Of a DNA stretch of 13,375 bases, positions 1 through 7,058 are shown piece by piece. The notes beneath the pieces were generated by a model. That model had not been told where the DNA came from. It did no database searches and worked only from the letters and a program-made list of their open reading frames with translations. The position numbers were made by a program, and so were the translations under genes. This stretch comes from Candidatus Omnitrophota bacterium. Lineage in GTDB: Bacteria > Omnitrophota > Gorgyraeia > Gorgyraeales > Gorgyraeaceae. Where the stretch lies: positions 1 to 13,375 of the forward strand of contig JABMRA010000104.1 of NCBI GenBank assembly GCA_013202925.1. The letters are read 5' to 3'. Within the stretch, counting starts at the first letter, position 1. The number at the start of each line of letters is the position of its first letter.

Positions 1-186
1 GTAGGTCAACTCGCAATGACGTCAGGTTTTCGTCATTGCGAAGCGTCTTACAGAGGCTCCTAGTAGGTCAACTCGCAATGACGTCAGGTTTTCGTCATTG
101 CGAAGCGTCTTACAGAGGCTCCTAGTAGGTCAACTCGCAATGACGTCAGGTTTTCGTCATTGCGAAGCATCTTACAGAGGCCCCTA
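1..186. repeat. Three tandem copies of a 62-bp hairpin-bearing repeat
   Basis: The copies lie at 1-62, 63-124 and 125-186. Copies 1 and 2 are identical; copy 3 differs at two positions (169 G to A, 182 T to C). Each copy holds a perfect 11-bp inverted repeat, TCGCAATGACG ... CGTCATTGCGA, around a 9-nt loop (11-21/31-41, 73-83/93-103, 135-145/155-165). The period is not a multiple of three, so the array is not coding. Copy 3 runs into GAAGCAATCGC (190-200), a word that also closes the left arm of the palindrome at 10625-10695, which suggests the array is a partly duplicated member of the same dispersed family. The array may extend beyond the left edge. There are no unique spacers, so it is not a CRISPR. 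Confidence 0.95.
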
Positions 187-203
187 ATGAAGCAATCGCA
201 TAA

Positions 204-1487
204 ATGAATATTCTAATCTATTTTGTCTTATCAATGGCGGTTTTGTTTTTGAGTTACAGGATCAGCCTGTCCAGGGCCCTTGTCTTTTCTGCGCTTGCAA
301 GTTTATTTATTCTGATACATAGGAGGGGCCTTTCTCCTTACGAGACATGGGTGTATTTGTTATTCATAAACACACTGCCTATTGCCGCAGAGAGGTTCAA
401 AAAGGATTTTGATAGACATAAGGGAGGCATGCGGGCCAGATTTGAAGAGGTAAAGGGCTCATACGAAGGCCTCATGCAGAAGGACAGGCGCGAGATAGGA
501 TCAAACCTTGAAAAAGAAAAAAGATTACAGCAGGTCTTGTCTTTATACGAGATATCCAAAGACATGTCCAGTTCTCTCGCGTTCGAGGGTATATTCAGCA
601 TATTCTCGTCCACGCTGAAAAAATCATTCAGGTTCAGGTCGTCGAGGCTCGTGCTTCTAAAGGGCTCAAGGGATATAGAGGCAGTATATCAGATCGAACT
701 TGGCCAGAGGATCGGCAAGGTTGTCCTGGACGGCCTTGATAGGGAGCTTGTGAATATCGCGGTCGAGACCAAAAAGACGATCTCCATTTCACCGCAGGAA
801 CATCCGGAATTCTCAAGAAGGTTGTCTGTTATAAAGACGTTCGAGACGCTGGTATCCATACCGCTTTTTGTTGAAGAACGAATAGCCGGTGTCTTATATA
901 TCGAGAATATACACGGGACGCATTTTGAGAATTTTATAATCCTGGCGGCCCAGTTTGCCATACAGTTCCAGAAAGTGATCCTGTATAAGAAGGTGCAGGA
1001 GATGTCGATTACGGATTCCCTGACAGAGATCAGCACCAGGAGATATTTCCTGGAGAGATTTTTAGAGGAGATCAGGAGGTCCATGCGTCACAAATCGAAT
1101 CTGGCATTTCTTATGCTGGACCTGGACCATTTTAAAGAGAAAAATGACAGATTCGGGCACCTGGTCGGCGATGTCATCTTAAAAGAGGTCGCTGTTATTC
1201 TTAAATCCGATCTGCGAGAAATAGATATCATCGGCAGATACGGCGGGGAAGAATTTTCAATAGTGCTTGCCGGAACCGGAAGAGAGGGCGCGTTTCAGGT
1301 CGCGGAACGTATCAGGCAGAGCACAGAGGGCGCGGTTTTCAAGGCATACGATGAGGCGGTCTCCACTACTGTCAGCATAGGGGTCAGTGTTTTCCCGGAT
1401 GATGGGGTGGATAGAGAGGCCCTGATCGAGACAGCTGACAAGGCCCTTTACAAGGCCAAGGAGACCGGCAGGAACAGGGTGTGTTAA
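204..1487 (+). CDS. Membrane-anchored GAF-GGDEF diguanylate cyclase
   Basis: This 427-aa protein probably makes cyclic di-GMP from two GTP at the inner membrane. Hydrophobic segments lie at about residues 1-19, 24-38 and 48-62. A charged, probably coiled-coil linker (about 65-115) precedes a GAF-like sensory region (about 115-260) and a C-terminal GGDEF domain (about 265-427). Visible cyclase motifs are TDSLTEISTRR (270-280), the metal-binding LDLDHFKEKND (305-315), and the active-site GGEEF (347-351). The REID at 338-341 sits exactly five residues before GGEEF, matching the RxxD inhibitory I-site, so product feedback is likely. The TDxLTxLxNRR motif has Thr where Asn is usual. The start has no clear Shine-Dalgarno sequence and lies 17 bp after the tandem array; an internal ATG at residue 11 is an alternative. 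The GAF ligand is unknown. It is separated from the sugar operon by a 199-bp hairpin-rich gap, so control of that operon is only a guess. Confidence 0.93.
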   Translation: MNILIYFVLSMAVLFLSYRISLSRALVFSALASLFILIHRRGLSPYETWVYLLFINTLPIAAERFKKDFDRHKGGMRARFEEVKGSYEGLMQKDRREIGSNLEKEKRLQQVLSLYEISKDMSSSLAFEGIFSIFSSTLKKSFRFRSSRLVLLKGSRDIEAVYQIELGQRIGKVVLDGLDRELVNIAVETKKTISISPQEHPEFSRRLSVIKTFETLVSIPLFVEERIAGVLYIENIHGTHFENFIILAAQFAIQFQKVILYKKVQEMSITDSLTEISTRRYFLERFLEEIRRSMRHKSNLAFLMLDLDHFKEKNDRFGHLVGDVILKEVAVILKSDLREIDIIGRYGGEEFSIVLAGTGREGAFQVAERIRQSTEGAVFKAYDEAVSTTVSIGVSVFPDDGVDREALIETADKALYKAKETGRNRVC

Positions 1488-1504
1488 GTTATCTGGCCGA
1501 ACTT

Positions 1505-1574
1505 ATCCCCCCTGCATTCTTGCCCCCTGAAATTGCTTCGCAATTTCTAGGGGCAGAATGCAAGAAGGGGGGAT
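1505..1574. repeat. Long imperfect hairpin with C6/G6 ends
   Basis: ATCCCCCC (1505-1512) pairs perfectly with GGGGGGAT (1567-1574), and GAAATTGC (1529-1536) pairs with GCAATTTC (1540-1547) around a 3-nt loop. The middle of the stem pairs imperfectly: TGCATTCT followed by a C-run opposes AGGGG followed by AGAATGCA. It begins 17 bp after the diguanylate cyclase stop. No T-run follows, so a factor-independent terminator is not supported, although such a stable RNA stem could still protect or stall a transcript. It looks like a mobile or dispersed palindromic repeat. Confidence 0.85.
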
Positions 1575-1580
1575 TAATTC

Positions 1581-1633
1581 GCCCCCGCCGTTTTGATTCG
1601 CTTTTGCATAATGCAAAACGAATCAGCGGGGGC
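1581..1633. repeat. Second imperfect hairpin with GCCCCCGC ends
   Basis: GCCCCCGC (1581-1588) pairs with GCGGGGGC (1626-1633), GATTCG (1595-1600) with CGAATC (1619-1624), and TTTTGCA (1602-1608) with TGCAAAA (1612-1618). A 6-nt bulge (1589-1594) and a 1-nt bulge lie on the left arm. It starts 6 bp after the previous hairpin and has the same design (C-rich outer arm, AT-rich centre) but a different sequence. An A-run follows on this strand, so it would resemble a T-tailed terminator only for leftward transcription, and no leftward gene is present. Confidence 0.85.
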
Positions 1634-1649
1634 TCATTAAAAAAAACAG

Positions 1650-1678
1650 TTGCATTGCGCGGGTATTTACGCTATCAT
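1650..1678 (+). promoter_or_regulatory. Possible sigma70-like promoter for the sugar/LPS operon
   Basis: TTGCAT (1650-1655) and TATCAT (1673-1678) are separated by 17 bp. The -10 box matches the consensus at five of six positions and the -35 at only three. The kinase start codon begins 8 nt after the -10 box, so the transcript would have almost no leader; in agreement, no Shine-Dalgarno sequence precedes that ATG. This is by-eye evidence only, and the upstream A-run (1639-1646) could act as an UP-like element. Confidence 0.3.
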
Positions 1679-1686
1679 AACTAAAT

Positions 1687-2595
1687 ATGTCAAAACGAGT
1701 TAAGATTGGAATCGATCTGGGAGCGACGCGCATAAAAATGGCGCTTGTGGACCACCGGGGCAGGGTCTCTTACAGGCGCGAGGTAGAGACGCCTCTTAAT
1801 GTAAAGAGGCCCGAGCTTATCAGCTCCCTTGTGAATAATATAAGGGGTATATTAAAGGAATCCGGCTTAAAGAAGAAGAATATCGTCGGAATCGGCATAG
1901 GGGTGCCTGGCCCTGTAGATTCCGAAAAGGGCATTGTCCGTTATTTCCCGAATATAAAAGGATGGGAAGGGGTGCCGCTTAAGTCCATATTGCAGGCGAG
2001 ATTGGGCATAAAGGTGGCCCTGGATAACGACGTAAACGCGATGACCCTGGGCGAATACAGATTTGGGGCTGGCAGGGGAGTAGAGAACCTGGTTTGTCTT
2101 ACGCTTGGCACAGGTGTTGGCGGAGGACTGATCATAAACGGTGAGATCTACAGAGGCAGTACAATGTGCGCGGGAGAAGTCGGGCATATACCTATCAATG
2201 AAAAAGGGCCCAGGTGTAACTGCGGAGGCATAGCTTGTATTGAAAGATATATAGGAAATAGATATGTGCTAGATAGGTCAAAGAAGGCCCTTGGAAAAAA
2301 AATAACCCTTGAGCGCGTGGATATCCTTGCGAAACAAGGCAATAAAAAGGCAAAGGCGATCTGGGAAGACGTTGGCAGAAAATTAGGCATAGCCCTTACA
2401 GGCGTTGTCAATCTATTGAACCCTGATCTGATCGTTGTAGGCGGCGGAGTCAGTAAGGCCGGGGAATTGATTTTACGGCCGTTGAGGCAGGAGATCAGGG
2501 CCCGCGCAATGAAGGATCAGGCCAAACACGTAAAGGTTGTCCGGGCAAGGCTCGGAGATAATGCCGGCATAATCGGCGCCTCGCTATTAGTGTAG
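1687..2595 (+). CDS. ROK-family sugar kinase (glucokinase-like)
   Basis: This 302-aa cytosolic ATP-dependent sugar kinase most likely phosphorylates glucose or a related hexose at C6, feeding sugar-phosphate pools. The N-terminal phosphate-binding motif is GIDLGATRIKMAL (8-20). LDNDVNA (112-118) carries the probable catalytic base Asp115. LTLGTGVGGGLIINGEIYRG (139-158) is the second nucleotide-binding region. EVGH (164-167) with CNCGGIAC (177-184) gives the ROK zinc site: His167, Cys177, Cys179 and Cys184. A C-terminal GGG nucleotide motif is present near residues 252-254 (VVGGGVS). The length is normal for the family. The zinc motif has Ala (GIAC) where Gly is common. Substrate cannot be fixed by eye; glucose is the default, and N-acetyl-hexosamines are possible. 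It lies 9 bp upstream of lptD, implying cotranscription. Confidence 0.9.
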   Translation: MSKRVKIGIDLGATRIKMALVDHRGRVSYRREVETPLNVKRPELISSLVNNIRGILKESGLKKKNIVGIGIGVPGPVDSEKGIVRYFPNIKGWEGVPLKSILQARLGIKVALDNDVNAMTLGEYRFGAGRGVENLVCLTLGTGVGGGLIINGEIYRGSTMCAGEVGHIPINEKGPRCNCGGIACIERYIGNRYVLDRSKKALGKKITLERVDILAKQGNKKAKAIWEDVGRKLGIALTGVVNLLNPDLIVVGGGVSKAGELILRPLRQEIRARAMKDQAKHVKVVRARLGDNAGIIGASLLV

Positions 2596-2604
2596 GATGA
2601 GGGG

Positions 2605-4716
2605 ATGAAAAAGAGACATTATCTTATTATAATACCAGTGCTTTGGTTCGTTAGCTGGCCAATGCCTTTACATGCGCAGGAGTCAGCGCGGCCTGTTGAG
2701 GTGAACGGCGACCAGGTAGAATATTTCCCAAAAGAGAAAAAGGTGGTAGGGGTCGGCAGCGTATCCATTGACTACGGAAACACAGTGCTTACCTGCGACA
2801 AGATAACGGTCTTCACAGAGACAAAGGACGCGGAAGCAGAAGGCAATGTAATACTCAAAAGCCCGACAGGCGAGGTCAGGGGACAAAAGGTAAGATATAA
2901 TTTTGAGACCAGAGAGGGAGAGATCATAAAGGTAAGGGTAAAATCAGGCGACTGGTATGCAGGAGGGGACAAGGGAGACCTCCTTCCTGACGGCTCAGTG
3001 AGTGTGAAAGACGGTTACCTGACGAGCTGTGACCTGGCAGAGCCGCACTACAAGATCTCTGCAAAAAACGTGACTATCTATCCCGGGAACAAGGTCGTCG
3101 CGAAAAACGTGGTCTTCAAGGTCGGGGCTGTACCTATCGCGTATGTGCCGAGATATGATTACTCTATAGACGCGGAGTGGCCTACGCTTGATATTATCCC
3201 GGGGAAAAAGAAAAAGTGGGGGTTCTTCGCGCTTACCAGCTACAGATACGCCATAGACGAGGACAACAAGCTTACCCTCAGGCTGGACGAGAGGGAGAAA
3301 TGGGGCTTTGGCGAAGGCATTGACTATAGTTATGGCCTTGGGAGTTTCGGGCAAGGTATCCTAAAGACCTATTACACGCACCAGCGCGACAGGGACAGGG
3401 ATGAGATCGGCACAAGGGCTGAGGAGGAAAGATACAGGGTGCAGTTAAGGCATCGCGTGGACCCGAGAGACAGCATGACCGCTATCATGGAATATCACAA
3501 GCTCAGCGACACGGACATGACAAAGGATTTTTTCTACAGGGAGGAATATGACAGGGAGCCATCGCCGGAGTCCTATTTTTATTTACTCGAGAGGCAGCCT
3601 GAATACGCCCTGAGCTTCCTGGCGCGCAAGAGGGTAAACCGGCACCAGAGCGTGGTAGAGCGCCTGCCTGAATTGAGATTCGATCTAAAGGACCAGGCCT
3701 TGTTCGGCCTGCCTATTTATTATAAATCAGACATGACTTACGTGGACCTGAACAGTAAGACCGGCAGCAGCGCTACTGACAGCGACGTTATCAGGTTTCA
3801 CACCGACGATAAACTTTCCCTGCCCCTGCGGCTTGTGGATTTTTTGAGCGTCGCGCCTTTTGCAGGGGTAAAAGGGACATATTACAGCAAGGATATAAAC
3901 GGAGACGAGGATGAACTCAGGGACGCGTTCTACACAGGCATAGACCTCAGCACGAAGTTCTTGAAGACATACGACGCGTCAGGGAGATTTTTAGGCGTGG
4001 ATTTTAATAAACTCCATCACATCATCACCCCTACCATTGAATATGAATATATACACGAACCATCCACCTTGCCCGGCATGCTGCAGCAGTTTGACGACAT
4101 CGACAGCATAGACAGGAAAAGCACCTTCAGTCTGGGTTTTGAGAACAAACTCCAGACCAAAAGGATGGTGGATGGAAATTTAACGACATTTGACCTGGGA
4201 TATCTTTTGCTAAAGGGGGATTATCTGTATAAACCCGAGAACGGCAGCCGCTTTTCAGACGTAACAGCGGATCTGGAGATCACGCCCTATAGCTGGATGA
4301 GGATCGAGTCCGACACCCAGTATGACCCAGCCACAAGGGATTTTCAGAGCTGGAACACGGATCTATTTATGCACAGAGACGACTGGAGGTTGGGTTTTGG
4401 CTCCAGATACTGGCAGGACACAGAGCACGAGCTTACTTCAGAACTTTTCTACAAACTGAACAATGAATGGTCAGTCAGGCTTTTCGGAAGATATGATTTA
4501 AAACAGGTCGAGTCAAGCGGCCAGAAGATAGTCAACAGGTTCGACAACAAGGAAATAACCATCATAAAGGACCTGCATTGCTGGATAGCTGAGACCAGCC
4601 TGGAGGTCGGCAGGGACGGAGGCGCTACTGTATGGTTTGTCATGAAGCTCAAGGCCTCCCCAAAGGTAGCGTTTGATTTCAACGATTATTATCCGTATCC
4701 GAAGGAGAAAAGATGA
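2605..4716 (+). CDS. lptD: LptD/OstA outer-membrane LPS assembly protein
   Basis: This 703-aa protein is the beta-barrel translocon that, with the lipoprotein LptE, inserts LPS into the outer leaflet of the outer membrane. A signal peptide is seen (MKKR, hydrophobic core about 5-19, likely cleavage after LHA24). An OstA/LptA-like periplasmic domain spans about 30-175, with repeating short beta-strand units such as GDQVEYFPKEKKVVGVG. A long barrel follows, rich in alternating aromatic and charged residues (about 195-690). Only three cysteines occur: Cys64, Cys142 and Cys659. The last sits in a DLHCW context equivalent to the C-terminal Cys pair of E. coli LptD, so a single interdomain disulphide is expected. 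It is somewhat shorter than E. coli LptD (784). The barrel ends ...VAFDF before a polar tail. The start has a purine-rich AGGATGAGGGG just upstream. The stop overlaps the next start (ATGA, 4713-4716), implying translational coupling. Confidence 0.93.
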   Translation: MKKRHYLIIIPVLWFVSWPMPLHAQESARPVEVNGDQVEYFPKEKKVVGVGSVSIDYGNTVLTCDKITVFTETKDAEAEGNVILKSPTGEVRGQKVRYNFETREGEIIKVRVKSGDWYAGGDKGDLLPDGSVSVKDGYLTSCDLAEPHYKISAKNVTIYPGNKVVAKNVVFKVGAVPIAYVPRYDYSIDAEWPTLDIIPGKKKKWGFFALTSYRYAIDEDNKLTLRLDEREKWGFGEGIDYSYGLGSFGQGILKTYYTHQRDRDRDEIGTRAEEERYRVQLRHRVDPRDSMTAIMEYHKLSDTDMTKDFFYREEYDREPSPESYFYLLERQPEYALSFLARKRVNRHQSVVERLPELRFDLKDQALFGLPIYYKSDMTYVDLNSKTGSSATDSDVIRFHTDDKLSLPLRLVDFLSVAPFAGVKGTYYSKDINGDEDELRDAFYTGIDLSTKFLKTYDASGRFLGVDFNKLHHIITPTIEYEYIHEPSTLPGMLQQFDDIDSIDRKSTFSLGFENKLQTKRMVDGNLTTFDLGYLLLKGDYLYKPENGSRFSDVTADLEITPYSWMRIESDTQYDPATRDFQSWNTDLFMHRDDWRLGFGSRYWQDTEHELTSELFYKLNNEWSVRLFGRYDLKQVESSGQKIVNRFDNKEITIIKDLHCWIAETSLEVGRDGGATVWFVMKLKASPKVAFDFNDYYPYPKEKR

Positions 4717-5753
4717 GAGTATTGGTAACTGGCGGAGCGGGGCTGGTAGGTTCGCACACCGCGGAATATTATGCTAAAAAGGGCGATGAAGTTATAGTGC
4801 TTGATAATTTGATGAGGTCTACGCTGTTCGGATATGATAAAGAGAGTGTAGAATTCAATTGGAATTATCTGGCGCAGATTGACAACATAAAGAGGATCAA
4901 GGGGGATATAAGGGAGGAGAAGGATGTAATGAATGCCCTGGGTAAAGGCGTTGATGTAGCGATACATACAGCGGGCCAGCCAGGCGTTCCTCTTTCCGCG
5001 AAGATCCCCAGAGAAGACTTTAGTATAAATGCCTATGGCACACTAAACGTCCTTGAGTGCACCAGGCAGGTCTCTCCAAAGGCAGCCTTTATTTATTGCT
5101 CTACAAACAAGGTCTACGGCGAGAACGTAGATACCATTCCCCTTGAGGAGAAAGAGACAAGATATACCTACAAAAGCAAAAAAGGCGTTCCTGAGGGATT
5201 GTCTGTTGATCTAACAGGCCATACCCCTTACGGCGCGTCAAAATATACAGGAGATATTTACACGCAGGAATACGGACATATCTACGGCATGAAGACAGCA
5301 GTATTCCGCATGTCCTGTATCTATGGGACAAGACAGTTTGGTTTTGAAGATCAGGGCTGGGTGGCATGGTTTGTTATCGCGAATCTTACCGGACAGCCTA
5401 TTGTTATTTACGGCAACGGCAAACAGGTCAGGGATCTATTATACGTCGAGGATCTGGTCGAGGCGTACGATAAGTTTATAAACAGCAGCGTAACACATGA
5501 TGTCTTTAATATCGGCGGAGGCCCGAGAAACACCACCTCGCTTCTGGAATTCATCTCGCTCGTAGAACAAAAAACAGGTATTAAATTTAGAAAGATAGAG
5601 CATAAAGAATGGCGGCCCAGCGACCAGAGGGTGTATATCTCTGATATCTCCAAGGTCTCAAAGGCGCTTGACTGGAAACCAAAGATAAATCCTGAAAAGG
5701 GCCTTGAGCGGCTGATCGAGTGGGTCGGCGCAAACACCAAATTTTTCATATAA
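4713..5753 (+). CDS. CDP-tyvelose/paratose 2-epimerase-like extended SDR
   Basis: This 346-aa NAD-dependent nucleotide-sugar epimerase resembles the CDP-paratose 2-epimerase (Salmonella RfbE/Tyv) family more than GalE. The NAD site is TGGAGLVG (6-13). The active site comprises STNKVYG (130-136) and Tyr173/Lys177 in YGASK. Features recalled from the tyvelose epimerase are the STNKVYG form of the Ser/Thr motif, KETRYTY (147-153), the TRQF...DQGWVAWF stretch (206-220), GNGKQVRD (234-241) and SDQRVYISD (303-311). In the model enzyme the reaction inverts C2 through a 2-keto intermediate. No CDP-glucose synthase, CDP-glucose dehydratase or related gene occurs in this window, so the natural nucleotide may not be CDP. 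It overlaps lptD by 4 bp and lies 11 bp before ugd. Family assignment is good; substrate is uncertain. Confidence 0.82.
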   Translation: MRVLVTGGAGLVGSHTAEYYAKKGDEVIVLDNLMRSTLFGYDKESVEFNWNYLAQIDNIKRIKGDIREEKDVMNALGKGVDVAIHTAGQPGVPLSAKIPREDFSINAYGTLNVLECTRQVSPKAAFIYCSTNKVYGENVDTIPLEEKETRYTYKSKKGVPEGLSVDLTGHTPYGASKYTGDIYTQEYGHIYGMKTAVFRMSCIYGTRQFGFEDQGWVAWFVIANLTGQPIVIYGNGKQVRDLLYVEDLVEAYDKFINSSVTHDVFNIGGGPRNTTSLLEFISLVEQKTGIKFRKIEHKEWRPSDQRVYISDISKVSKALDWKPKINPEKGLERLIEWVGANTKFFI

Positions 5754-5764
5754 AAGGAGAAGGA

Positions 5765-7054
5765 ATGAACATTTGTATAGTTGGCGCGGGATATGTAGGG
5801 CTGGTTACAGGGGCGTGCTTTGCGGACCTGGGCCACAAGGTCATCTGTGTTGATAATGACAGGAAAAAGATAGAAGCGCTTAAAAAGCTGAAGATGCCTT
5901 TTTACGAGAAGGGCCTCCATGATATGGTAAAGAGGAACGTAAAGGCCAAGAGGCTTTCTTTTTCATCCCGCATAGAAGAAGGCGTGAAAAAATCCATTGT
6001 TATTTTTATCTGCGTCGGCACACCTCCCAGGCCGAGCGGAGAGGCGGACCTTTCGTCAATAGAGCATGTAGCGACTGAAGTAGCCAGGAATTTGTCCTCG
6101 TATTGTATCGTAGTTGAAAAAAGTACAGTCCCTGTTAAAACAGGTAAATGGGTCGAGCATACAATAAAGCTGAACGCCAGGAAAAAGGTAAAGTTTGACG
6201 TGGCATCTAATCCTGAGTTTTTGAGAGAGGGCACGGCCATAGATGATTTTTTGCATCCTGACAGGATCGTGATCGGCGTGGAGTCAAAGAAGGCAGAAAA
6301 GATCCTCTTGGATTTATATAAGGGGATCGACGCAGAGGTCGTGGTAACTGACATAAAAAGCGCGGAGTTGATAAAGCACGCCTCGAATTCATTCCTTGCG
6401 ACAAAGATCTCCTTTATAAATTCGGTGGCGAATATCTGCGAGAGGACAGGCGCGAATATCGCGGAGGTGGCGCACGGGATGGGACTTGACACCAGGATAG
6501 GAAAGAGTTTTTTAAGAAGCGGCATAGGTTACGGCGGATTCTGTTTTCCAAAGGACCTGGACGCGTTTATACATATATCCGGCAAACTGGGGTATGATTT
6601 TGGGATACTGAAGGCAGCCAGAAAGGTCAACGAGGAACAAAAGGCGCTTTTTGTCAGAAAGATCGAGGAGGCGCTGTGGATCGTAAAGGCAAAGACAGTG
6701 GGTATCCTTGGCCTGGCCTTTAAGCCAAATACCGACGATATGAGGTTCGCGCCCTCCATTGATATAATCGATTCCTTAAAGGAAAACGGCGCCAAGATAA
6801 AGGTCTATGACCCGCAGGCAATGGAAAAGGCGCGTGGTGTTTTAAAAGGTGTTACATTCTGCAAGGACCCTTACGAGGCAGCCATGAATAGCGACGCCCT
6901 TGCGATTGTAACAGAATGGCATGAGTTTGAGGTAATGGATCTGGACCGTATAAAAAAGCTGATGAAAAAGCCATTGGTTGTAGACGGCAGAAATATCTTT
7001 GATCCGCAGAGAATGAAAGAGATGGGGTTTGAGTATATTTCGATAGGGAGATAG
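5765..7054 (+). CDS. ugd: UDP-glucose 6-dehydrogenase
   Basis: This 429-aa enzyme oxidises UDP-glucose to UDP-glucuronate using two NAD+. The N-terminal Rossmann motif is GAGYVGLVTG (7-16). The middle holds VGTPPRPSGEADLS, EKSTVP and SNPEFLREGTAI. The catalytic segment GYGGFCFPKDLDAF places the nucleophile at Cys260. The C-terminal domain includes LGLAFKPNTDDMRFAPS. Length and order are standard. The ATG at 5765 is chosen because AAAAGGAGAAGGA directly precedes it and the protein then begins right at the Rossmann strand; an in-frame GTG at 5720 would extend the protein back into the preceding gene. Its product is the substrate of the UDP-glucuronate decarboxylase at the right end of the window. 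The next gene starts 4 bp after its stop. Confidence 0.95.
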   Translation: MNICIVGAGYVGLVTGACFADLGHKVICVDNDRKKIEALKKLKMPFYEKGLHDMVKRNVKAKRLSFSSRIEEGVKKSIVIFICVGTPPRPSGEADLSSIEHVATEVARNLSSYCIVVEKSTVPVKTGKWVEHTIKLNARKKVKFDVASNPEFLREGTAIDDFLHPDRIVIGVESKKAEKILLDLYKGIDAEVVVTDIKSAELIKHASNSFLATKISFINSVANICERTGANIAEVAHGMGLDTRIGKSFLRSGIGYGGFCFPKDLDAFIHISGKLGYDFGILKAARKVNEEQKALFVRKIEEALWIVKAKTVGILGLAFKPNTDDMRFAPSIDIIDSLKENGAKIKVYDPQAMEKARGVLKGVTFCKDPYEAAMNSDALAIVTEWHEFEVMDLDRIKKLMKKPLVVDGRNIFDPQRMKEMGFEYISIGR

Positions 7055-7058
7055 TTAA

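Noticed and set aside
1..186. CRISPR-like direct repeats
   Set aside because: The copies are contiguous with no unique spacers, and the unit itself contains the hairpin. This is a simple tandem repeat.
1505..1633. Intrinsic terminators after the cyclase gene
   Set aside because: The stems are strong, but neither is followed by a T-run on the + strand. The first is followed by mixed sequence and the second by an A-run.
1481..1684. 67-aa open reading frame overlapping the end of the cyclase gene
   Set aside because: It starts at a GTG inside the cyclase gene and runs straight through both hairpins. The composition follows the palindromes, and there is no ribosome site or recognisable protein feature.
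5720..5764. N-terminal extension of ugd from a GTG
   Set aside because: It overlaps the preceding gene and adds 15 residues before the conserved Rossmann start, while the ATG at 5765 has an excellent ribosome site.
5902..6525. 207-aa open frame on the minus strand within ugd
   Set aside because: It is antisense to a well-conserved enzyme gene, with Ser/Phe-rich shadow composition and no known motif. The other minus-strand frames are of the same kind.
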